DNA of 62,000 nucleotides from Lingula anatina (taxonomy: Eukaryota > Brachiopoda > Lingulata > Lingulida > Lingulidae). The notes beneath the pieces were generated by a model. That model searched no databases and was not told where the DNA came from. It worked only from the letters and a program-made list of their open reading frames with translations. Shown one piece after another: positions 45,406 through 56,060 of this stretch. Location: the NCBI RefSeq assembly GCF_001039355.2, contig NW_019775991.1, forward strand, positions 487,565 to 549,564, in the 5' to 3' direction. The position numbers were made by a program, and so were the translations under genes. How positions within the stretch are numbered: the first letter of the stretch is position 1; every line of letters starts with the position of its first letter.

Positions 45406-46567
45406 GAAACTAAAGACGGATGGCTTTGATGTTGTTTGTTTACGTCAGTTAATCATCTAAACTTAACCAAAACTGTTACGTTGCCTAAGACAGTGCCTTG
45501 CTTTCCTGGCATAAAAATGTTCTTGTGCTCCCCTCAATTGATAAAATCTTAGATCCACCACAATTATTAATCAAATCAAAAAATCAGTATTTAATCTATC
45601 AGTTTGTTCTTTTATTTAGCACCATCATAGACGTATGTCTTGAATTGCTTTAAATGTAACGGTTGCCTTTTTCAAAATTACTGAAATTGAAACTGCACCT
45701 TTTATGGTCTTGACCGGAAAAGGTCTGTCTGAATAAAAAATTAAGCCAACACCTGTAAAATAATTATATAATTTTCAGATATTTGTTTTTTTCATAATAA
45801 TCATGTGTAAAAAGTGTAAATCTTGATGTACCGTATTAAAAAGATTCAACTAAGCTCGGTTTACATTATTGATTTATTTGTAAGAACACAGGTCAGTGTC
45901 ACTCGCGCTATAGCTTCTTACATAAATTCATTATATTGTATCTACAGTGGGTGTCATATTTACCCTGTAGTGATTGTTTCCCTAATTTACAAATTTCTGC
46001 CTTTTCAACAAAAGGAATTTTTACAACCTTCCTCCGGTGGCCTTCATACGTTATTTCTGCATTTTTTGGCATCTTTGATAATTAATCCCTTCAGTTAAAT
46101 GCACTCCCTGGCTATTTACGGAATTAATACAGCTTTTACTTTTAATGTTGGAATCATACTAAGCCTGAGTTCTTTTTTTTTAAAATTTCTTTAATTCAAA
46201 TTGTAAATTTTATGTTCTGCTTTACCAACAGTTGAGAACATCTCCCGCGTTGAAAGGCATACATTTAATATAAAGAATATTCGGTTCTCCTTTGCATAAC
46301 AAGGCTAGGGCACTTTTTCACTGGGGTCTTGGTTTTGTCTTCAAATTCTATGCAATTGATGCTATCTTCTGTTTTTACATGGAAAATGATTAAAGTAATC
46401 ACCTTCCGTACTGGAAATACGTGTAATCCAACTGATTCATCCAGTCAAGTCATTTGTTAAGTAATATTCAATGCTCAATAGGAATTCCCATCTTCCTTCT
46501 GATTTATACAGTAAAATATCATGTTATGTGACACTCTGATATGGAAACTCATGCTCTCCTAACTGGT

Positions 46568-49500
46568 CTACATAGTAAAGTGTCTTGTGTAGTCATATTC
46601 TATACTTGGAATGACTGCTTGCACAAACTTGAGGAAAATCATAAGGTACATATGAACCCCAAGCTCCCCGCCTCCCTCAGCGACAGTCTGAATTATCTTC
46701 TTCATCACCTCGGCATGCCTGGAGTTAAAGAGAGTAATGATTCAGGGTTAAGAATCAAGTTACAGAGAGAAATCATCAAAATCATCAGACACCAGGGTGT
46801 AGTTACATTACTGTGCTGTCAAATGCTCCGAAAGATTCATTCTCACAACTGGCCCTTTTCTTTCTCTAAGCCCTTCAAGCCTTTTTTTTTTTTTTCTTTT
46901 TTTGAAAATTGATCTTTTTTTAATTTGATCATATCTGCATTATGGGATAAATTGAAAAAATATGGTTATAGAAATACAAAAGTTTTGAAATCTATCTATA
47001 TATCTATCTATCTATCTACCTGACACTTCCCATAGAGCAATACATACCAGGATACTGCATAAATGCATTAAACTGAGGGATCTATACAAAAGAATTGTAG
47101 ATACAGAGCTACTAAAACTGGATTCAAATATCCCCCAACAGTGCCATGGTAACAAGTTACCATGGTAACATACCTGCAGGGATGCACTGATGCCATTGGT
47201 GGTCCAGGCAGGTGAGGATGTGTCTCCATGGTAACAGTTTTTTTGGCATGATCCTGGCTGAAGTCCTCGTACATCTGATCCACTGTGAGGGGCTTACGGT
47301 TCTAGAGTTATTAAAGAGGCAAATTATCAATAAAGATTTTAGTTAATTTAGAGAAAAAAAAACTTTTGGTGCTTGTCTAAAACATTGGAATGTTATTGTA
47401 CTTCCCTCTTTTAAAACAGAAATCTGACGCTGATTGAAGTTAATGTAACATTTTTTTGACATACACAATTTATAGAAGTGTCAAATTTTATTCCCCCAAA
47501 AAATAACCACCATACTTAAAGTATGAAGAAAGAGAAAATTAATACCGTAACTTCATATTAAACCGATGTTTGACAGTCCTTCTGGTAGTCGAATGGTGGA
47601 AGCAAAGCAAAGCGCTATTTCATATTTTACATAGACATACCTCATCATAACCATACAACCAAAGCCGAGGCGTCTGGTAATATTTATCATATGTGATGTT
47701 TAAGTCGTAAGTTCTAGTCTGTAAAATTCCGCTCTCTCCAGCACCTGCTGACGCAGCCTCAGTTTCCTGTTGGACAGTGGCTGGGTCTAAGGTGGCCTGC
47801 AGAGAAAGAAAATAAACACAAGCCTTAACAAGGGGAGAGATGGACTTAATAGTTGGCATAAATAAATACAAGGAATGAAAATCAAAAACGTTTACAAAAA
47901 CCAAGATAAAGTGCTACATCTCTGTCATTTTCAATTTTATTTACTTGTTTATTTATTTGTTTGTTTGTTTGTTTTTTTAGCTTAAGCACAATCAATATCT
48001 GATTAGTTTTTCTGTAAGGGAAGTATAAGACACAAGATTTTTTTTAAAAAAGTGAACATTTGAGGGAGATCAGGCAGAATTTTGCCTGACTGTCCATCTG
48101 TATGTCTGTCTTTCAAACAAACTGCCAGTTTTCTTTGTCTGGCTCTGTCCTTATTTCATCTGTTTGTTTGTAGATCTATCTGTCTGTCTTTTTGCCTGTC
48201 TGTCTGTTTGTCAGTTTCTTACAGTATCTTCAGCCTCCAGCATCCCAGACTCTTCAAATGCCTCCATGTCTTCTGCCTCTTCATCATCACCGTCATCCTC
48301 ATCATCATCACCTCCCCCTTGTTGGGCTCCACTTGATGCTGTAGCACTAGCGCCACCCTTTGGGAAACATACAAAACATTATAAGAATGAAGTTCACATG
48401 CTTGAAAGAGTTCTGGTCAGTTTTAACATATTTTGAGAGAGAGAAAAATATGAAAAAAGTTATGTGTCTGAAATATGTGAGCAAAAAACTGTTCATAGGT
48501 TGCATCTACTTCTTTAGGTCCATTACTAACCTTAGAATCTAAAGTCATCTCAGCTACTGCATCTTGGACCTGCCCAACTGATGTGTCTAGAAATGAAGAG
48601 ATTTCATTTTTAAAACAGGAGATGACTTTACAAAATAACTCTACGAAAAACAGGGATGTTATGCTCCCCCGCACACAAGTACACCTTCATGACAATCAAG
48701 TGCACAAAATCTAAAAGCTACAATTTCATCCAACTACCAAAGTCCGATTTTTTAAGGATCTCTGCGGCCTTGAAAATTGGCTAGTTGTGATTATGTCTCA
48801 AATAATACATTCAAACATAATCCCACCTGCAAAGTGATGAAGTGATTGTGTCAATATCTCTACTAACACAATGAAATATTTGCCCACTTATGAAGTGGTG
48901 GGGAAATCAAGACAATATCTCAACTAACACAATGAAATATTTGCCCACTTATAAAGTGGTGAGGAAATCAAGACGATATCTCAACTAACACAATGCCATA
49001 TTAACCTACCAGCAAAGTGGTGAGTGTCCACCCAGCCCCCGTCTCCATCCTGGGTCTCTATCACCAGCTCGTGCTCCTCTTGGTGAGTGTCCATCTGCTT
49101 CACACGGCGGTAACATGGCACTGGAAGTAACAGCATTTATAAGTCATACTTACTTTACAATATTGATTAAATGTCATCTGCAATCTGCAGATTGGTTATC
49201 TCTGATATACGGTGCTCACAAAAATAATAAAAGAAAATAATAATTTACAGAATTTACATTCACAAGGTCAGAGTAATTTTCAGTTTTAGCATTAGATAGG
49301 ACAGAAAGGTCCTTTTGTGATCAAATTTGCATAACTGAAGCTATTTTCTAGTTTTACCATTTTTAGTTATGAGAAACTGTTTCTCCCTGGGTAGATATGG
49401 TTTTATCTTGGACTCGTCTCCTGATGCCCACTGCCATGTAGGACAATGGTGAACAATGTGATCTCCTGCAGCTACAAACTGGAATAAAACCAACACCAAG

Positions 49501-51526
49501 AGTTTGTGATGATGAAAATAACAATAAGAAGAAAAAGAGGGAGAAGAATAAATAAATAAATAAACAATGGAAAAATAACAAATTAAAATAGAACATGAAC
49601 ATTTTTTTTATATATGTTATAACCCTTAAGTATGAGGAATCAATAACTTAAATATATGCCAGATATATACATTTTTTCACTTTATCTTCAGTTTGAGGAA
49701 ATGGTTTCATTAATTAAAAAAAGCTTAAAACAAGATGTAAGATGCAACAAGCATTTGAGATATAAACACAGCCCACTTTAAGAAAAGATGAGGATGCAAG
49801 AAGAATACAATCTCTAGAAATATCAGTTATTGATTTATATTCCCTTTTAAATCTTTTCAACAACATGGAAATGCAGCATCACTAAGTGGAATTCTGATAG
49901 ACTGACAATAATTATGTCTTTATGTATTTTAGTTTCCAATGTGTTTAATTAAAAAAGCAGACAAATAACAGAAGCTGTAATCTCTGTTTAACTTATTCAA
50001 ATAGTTGACCTATTCTAAAACTATCATCAGTCTGCCATATTTTCACTTTCTACATGCAAAATGCAAGAGAAACTGAAGCCAAGCCAGTAACTTTCTTTTT
50101 GTTCAGTTACTGAACAATGTTTTGGGCCAGTATTTTTTTAAAGATATTGGTGTATGAAGGACCAGTAGACCCCCAAAAAACTTTGGTCCAGCCTGCACCA
50201 TGTGACCGGTCTAGGGGCACACCCACCTCTTCTGGTGTAATCACTCCAGTCTCCTTGAATTTTGACTCCTGAAAATAAAATGTGAAGATGACACGTCGTT
50301 TAATGCCAGAACTGTATTTTGATAGTAAATCAGAACCTCCATAATAGATATTGAGCAAAATCACTGCTTTGAAATTGATACATTACTATTTTTTTTCATT
50401 AGCTTCAAGATGTATATGATCTCTGGGTACATTTGTCATGCCAAAATGCATCTATGTCTGATTTAAATAATAGAAATGCATCTATGAATAACCACAATGG
50501 GGGTTGTAAAAACAATGGTGCTGCATGGGATAATTTTAGTGTTACTGTCAGAAATTTTATGCAGCCTGTTTCACACTGAAAAGAAATTAAACCTACTTTG
50601 CCATCACATATTTCAAATTTGCTTTTTCTTCATTCCCTTTGAAAATAATCTTGTGCAAAATTTCATTTTATTTGACACTTGTCTGTAAAATACACATCTG
50701 GCATGCACCTATTTTGGCATGACATATGTAGTGCCAGACGCAGGTTAGAACCAGCCGGATAGCTCAAGTGGCAGAGCACTCGCCCTGTTAGCGAGAGATC
50801 CCGGGTTCGATCCCTGGTCTGGCAGGTGACTTATACACTCTCCCAAAAATGCACTACACACAAGTAATATTTAATTCCAAATTCAAACATATGCAAGGGA
50901 AAAGAAAAAACCGCATTACACTTGTTCAATAAACAATATACATGTAACAGGAAGACTGTGATCCCATTCCCAAAGACACCATCCACCCAACTCTGCGGGG
51001 ATTCTCACAAAGTGCAATCACTTTTACTTGATGACACACCTCTTTTTGTTTCCAATACACTAGTATTAAAACCCCCTTTTCTGTATTCTACTCAATGCCA
51101 GGAAGAAGTGTGGCATTCAGTTAAGTTGACTGCTGTCAGCAAGAGTCCCCACAGAGTAAGGTCTATCCACGTGGACCGATGATGTCTATGGGAATGGGGC
51201 CTTTTGCTTAGGGAAGCATACTACCGATACATACACTGTAGACAGGTAGTATGAACATCTACTACTATATGCAACAAATGTAACAAGAAGAGCTTTCATT
51301 CAATATTCAGCAACAGGTGCAATGTTCTCGCCAGTGCTATCATCGTCCACAGTGATGACTCACTATCACACACACAGAAGCTAGAACTTCTGGTTATGCC
51401 GACAGCAGCTCAAATTGTCGCCATCAATAAAGACGTCCTGATGACCAAACTTACCTTGAGTACAGGTGTAAAATACTCTGCTACGCCTAACGCACTTCCC
51501 TTGACAGCATTTATCACATTCTGCAT
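46568..51526 (-). CDS. ATG3: ATG3, autophagy E2-like enzyme
   Basis: Nine coding exons on the minus strand: 51455-51526, 50227-50268, 49358-49478, 49010-49120, 48531-48586, 48223-48357, 47641-47796, 47174-47301 and 46568-46718. All have GT/AG borders and matching phases, totalling 972 nt or 323 aa (human ATG3 314). Landmarks are [10 protein letters not shown] at the start, [22 protein letters not shown], an acidic Asp/Glu stretch in exon 6 (about 151-165), [20 protein letters not shown], and [13 protein letters not shown], where Cys273 is the expected catalytic cysteine. The end is [11 protein letters not shown]. Family knowledge: ATG3 takes LC3/GABARAP from ATG7 and transfers it to phosphatidylethanolamine on the phagophore membrane. 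The gene looks intact. Its 3' end faces W5. Its last two exons were copied twice into the W array. Confidence 0.97.
48831..49013. repeat. 61-bp minisatellite in ATG3 intron 4
   Basis: Three units begin at 48831, 48892 and 48953, spaced exactly 61 bp. A fourth partial unit at 49014 (aaagtggtgag) lies inside ATG3 exon 4. Units share aaagtggtg, aaatcaaga, atatctcaactaacacaatg. The array seems to have grown from the exon 4 / donor boundary. Confidence 0.85.
50753..50824 (+). tRNA. tRNA-like sequence (Thr-type anticodon), possible pseudogene or SINE head
   Basis: It folds as a cloverleaf: D stem GCTC/GAGC, anticodon stem CTCGC/GCGAG, T stem CCGGG/CCTGG with loop TTCGATC, and an acceptor stem of 6 pairs with an A-A mismatch at 1:72. 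The 7-base anticodon loop CCTGTTA would give anticodon TGT (Thr), but position 33 is C instead of the near-universal U. The A box (tagctcaagtggc) and B box (ggttcgatcc) are good. It lies inside ATG3 intron 1 on the opposite strand. A tRNA pseudogene or tRNA-derived SINE is more likely than a working tRNA. Confidence 0.45.
50955..51203. mobile_element. CCCATTCCCA-family MITE in ATG3 intron 1
   Basis: Begins cccattcccaaagacaccat and ends gatgtctatgggaatgggg, inverted to each other. The middle (ttctactcaatgccagg) matches the diverged copy near 28136-28341. Confidence 0.65.
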
Positions 51527-52525
51527 CTTTGGTTACATGCAGTAAGTGGTAACACAGAAAAAAATATTAGGTTCTCGTTTTGTTTCTGAAATCCACCTCT
51601 TCCGGATCTTTCCGGTCTCCTCGGTTGAAGAGTCTTCATTGCAAGATAGTCTACACCCGAGTTGACATGATCTCACATTACCGTCCAAATGAACAAATCA
51701 ACACAGACAGTGAACAAACAAAATAGACAAATAAATAAATAAATTACAATTATTTGGTCAATCCCCTCCCACAATTTTAATAACATGGATTACATAAACT
51801 TGAAACGTCATATTAGAACATGTAATATTGATATGTCTCAAAGAGGGAGAAAACCATGAGGAAAAAAAAAAACTTTGCCTTGAATGGCCCCTAGTGGGAT
51901 ATATTGAGCCGGTTGCAGATCAACAAAATGATGAAAATGATGAAGCACCTTTAAATGGCAGTATCATTCATTTTTTTAAACAGCCCATACTTCTACAACC
52001 TATTTAATCAAAAATAAGCCATCAGGAAATTTAAAGATGTCCATGTCAAGGCCCTTGCTGGGAGTATCTGTTGGTCTTGTGCACTTTTTATGAAGTATAA
52101 AAATAATGACTAGTTATGTTTTAAAGTAAAAACAATTATTTTCTCATTAAAATTATATCCATTAATCACCTATTTTATCTTGATGCTCATTTTTTTTCTT
52201 AACATTCAAATACAGTTGTCAAAAATTTTTAATCCACGTGAAATTTCCATGGGAACTTTGCAATGCCATCCACACTGTCATAAGTTTCTGCTTGACAAAT
52301 TCGTAGAGGCTATGGAAGCCATGAATCCTGCCTCCACAGCAAGGACACGGCCATTACTGTTGCCCCTTATTTGTTGAGAAAGATCAAATAAGTTTTAAAT
52401 CCTTTTTTTAAGGGGATGGGGGGACCTTTCCTCAGCTTACACAAGGCCTCAAACAAACTCGTAATCAGTGCTGCGAACATGTCAGCATTAACAGCCACCA
52501 TATTTGCTGAACTCATATATATATT

Positions 52526-52592
<67 letters not shown>

Positions 52593-54484
52593 AGGTATAT
52601 CCATTAAAATAATAATATAATCAATAAAATAAAAATAAAATGAAATTATAATGAACTCACTCATGCACAGAGTCCAAATGAATTTTAACAAACACTGATG
52701 AATGTCTGTGTGAAAGTCAACATTTATTGTAGCTTCATCAGGATTCTACAAATGTGCTTCAACACAGATATGTCTCATCTTGGCATTAGCCCCACCTTCA
52801 GTATTCTTAGTGTCCAACAAATGGCAGTGATAGGCTGTTGGAAAATTTACCACATATCTAACAAGATAAAATAGTTCTCTTGTTACAAATATTGCATAGT
52901 TATTATCATTACTGAGAAGTGCTAACTAATGTGGTTTAATATAAGTATGTTTTTCCAATTTTTCTGGAATCTATTCACTTAAAACAATTTTTATAATCTT
53001 TTTCCCAAACAAATTTTCATTGTGAATTCACACAATTTACTTAATTTATATCTTCAGTTTTTTTATGCCATGAGGTTATATTAACTTAAAAACCAACAGT
53101 AGTGCTTTACATATTGGCTAGACCTTCTATCATCTGAAAAAATGTTAAGAAAAAAAGTAATCATAGAAGTATCCCATTGGGGCATGGATATCTGTGTTAT
53201 ACTAGTGATTGTCATTGTATTAGATTCATATGAACAATTTTGCCTTGTTACATCTATCACGAATATAAACAAGCATTTTGCTAAACACGTTTTATATACA
53301 ACCTAAAACCACATAATAATCATCACATCATTATAACAGTACTTGGATAATATTCTTTCATAATTTTTACCTTTTAACAAAAACTTAATTGCAAAAAGAA
53401 AAAAGGCACCCATAAATTTTTGGTATGACTAGAAAATGTATAAGAGTAATGTAAATATGACTGCATTTCATTCAAGCACTTCATTATGTATTCCCTAAAA
53501 TAACTATACATCATCATGCAAAAGTGAGTTAAATATAAAATATACATTCATATTACAAAGAAAGCAATCTGGGAAAGGCAGCTGCTGTGTGAACGTCTTC
53601 ATTATGAGAATTAAGTGATTAACAACATTTATATACAAAGTTGGATGGTGCAAGGTGACCTTGAACGACCTGTCACAGGCAAGGTCATAGGTCAAGGTCA
53701 AATATGAAGGTCATGCTCTTGCTTTTGCTTTGTAGATAAACCTCCAGAAAAAACGCAATCAGCTTCAATAACATTAAAATTCCTGAGGTATCACAAGTGC
53801 CAAGCAGTTTCATTAACATTTTTTTCCAAATCTTGGAAATAAAAAAAAAAACAACTTCCAACTTCACCTGACCTTCACCTTGACTTTAGCTGTGATCTGG
53901 GCAGTGATAAAGTGTCAACTGACTGACTGCAGAGTAAGAATACTGCTTGGGTAAGTTTGTGTGGAAGCGTAGCCCGGCTTTGTTAAGTTAAACAAAACAA
54001 AACAACTCCAGGATTTAAATACATTATATCTTGAACACTTGATCCTAATATTGTAAGATAATGGGGACCTCATGTGTGTAACTCTGCTCCCAATCAGTTG
54101 GAGGGATTTTCACAGAGTTTGACAGTTTAAGAAGTTTGAACTTGAGCAATATGCTTGAATATAACACAGCACCTTAAGTTTATTATCTAAACTGGCTTTA
54201 AAACATGAAAACAGTAATATTTTATTTCTACATGAAGCCTTATGTATAAAATACACTGAACCTGTATATGGGGTATATTCTATAATACTAAATTCTACAA
54301 ATGCTACATGTGGTTAAATCTATTAGAAAATACACTATCATATGCTTTTGAAAAATCCATTGTACAAAATGAGTAGTTCTGCCTATTCTTAAACCAGTTT
54401 CTAATATCCTTACGTTATTAGAAAAAAAAGGACTTCAAAAACTTGAAAATATATAAATGCAGAAGTAGGTGAATGTTGTTATCC
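51527..54484. other. ATG3 upstream region and collagen 3' flank
   Basis: No coding exon was found here. The part next to 51527 should hold the ATG3 promoter, but no TATA box is evident. Minus-strand AATAAA near 54218-54223 could be the collagen polyadenylation signal. A (TA)n run (52532-52587) and clusters of AAGGTCA words (53656-53713, 53869-53884) are the main visible structure. Confidence 0.45.
52532..52587. repeat. (TA)n microsatellite
   Basis: About 28 TA units. The open frames reading Tyr-Ile repeats across it are artefacts. Confidence 0.95.
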
Positions 54485-56060
54485 CTATGGATTCCTCTGA
54501 CAGACTGCGCATCGGCTGACCCGGCTTCGTAAATTGCCAGCTTTGAGAGTTTGCGGTTGTGGATCAGAGAACTGAGACTGAGTATCTATAGTTGTCAGCC
54601 AGAAACTGAATTTGTTAGCGAAATAATGACAAGTGCCTCTTGCACCGTTACACTCGATGAAGGGTGTTGCACGGAAGTCCTCGAGACAGCTGCCGGGACT
54701 GATCAGACTCTGGCCGCCACCTTCTGCTCCTGCTGCCGTGTGCTGGAAAAGGACAAAGGTTAAAGGTCAAAGGTTTGACGACATGACAGTTTAAGATCTG
54801 GGCCCAGCTTTATCTATACTGGATACCAATATCCAAATGATAATTTATTTACTCTTGGACAGTTCTCGAGTGGGAGTAAAGAGATGTTTCTCAAATGCTG
54901 GATACTTTTTTGTCTCTGATATTGCTATTCAACGGTTAAAATGACTGTTATCCTCAGGGCAGCTTGGCAGAAGATGACAATTTTATTTAGCAGATAGTGC
55001 TTCACCTCATAAAGCGCTTTCCAGCATTGATGAAACAAGGACCTGATGGTTATGTTTTTATATTAATCAAAATATAAAATTAAAATTAATTTCTATGATA
55101 TGATTATCATTTAAACAAAAACCATTTAAGTAAGACAATTAAATTTCGACAAACTCTACTGCACCTGCTAGCTACTACATCATTCCACCTACCATTGCAA
55201 AGCTATACCCAATCCAAAGTTCGCTCCATCCCTGAGGGCACCTTGGCACGTTCAAATCCTGGCTGTGGACAGCTATCACATTGGTGGGTGCATCACATAC
55301 AACACACCTGCTGATGTAGGGCCTGATGTCATCCTCCATCACAGGCATCATGGGGATGGGGGCGTTGGTGGACAGCCAGTAGGACTTGTCGTTTCTGCTG
55401 GCGTAATTGCACACGTTGTTGATGTTACAGAACAGGAAGGGCATAGTGCTGAATCTCTGCAGACAAGAGCCTGCGAAACCTGGAAGTGGGAAAGTTCAGT
55501 GTGTGAAATATTCATTGTGCACTGATACTGATATGAATGCAAAATGATGGTTAATCATGTGGGGTTAACATGCTACATGGGTAGAGGAGAATGGAAGATG
55601 AACTAGGAAAACTTACGAGTGGAAAATATAATTTATCAAATAATCAAAGAACAGGACATTTTCACCTTGCATTTCAGCCTCTGATACTACCAGAAGTAAA
55701 TTGGACACTGTTTTTCTTGTTTGTCCTCAGTTCACAACATTAAATACTTGGCTGTTGCACGAATACACCTTACTTTATCTTACCTTAAATAACAAAGTAC
55801 GTGCAAGGCAGTCAGAAATCAATTCATTTTTCAGAACCTAACTGTATGTCAAAGTTAAGTGTCAAAACAAACAAACAAGCAAACAAACAAACAAACAAAC
55901 AAACAAACCTAAATCCTGGTTGTGGGCCCTCTCATTGCCTTCAATATATAGTAAACTGTACCCCTCCCACAACTGGGTGTTGCCAAAGGGGCACTTGGGG
56001 ATGTTAGTGCTCTGGCTGTGCTTGACCAGGAGATAGCCAGTGGGCAGGGTTTGTCCAGGG
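54485..56060 (-). other. Collagen IV NC1 domain exons
   Basis: The NC1 domain starts in exon 55909-56100 after [10 protein letters not shown] and ends at the TAG (54485-54487). Two homologous halves each contribute six cysteines and end SRC-x-VC (SRCVVC in the first, SRCAVC in the second). This domain selects chains and caps the trimer; it is the most conserved part of the gene and fixes family identity. Confidence 0.95.

Noticed and set aside
54752-54779. Triple AAGGTYA direct repeat resembling an HNF4/RXR DR1 element
   Set aside because: On the coding (minus) strand it is the polypyrimidine tract immediately before the last collagen exon, which explains the CCTTT repeats.
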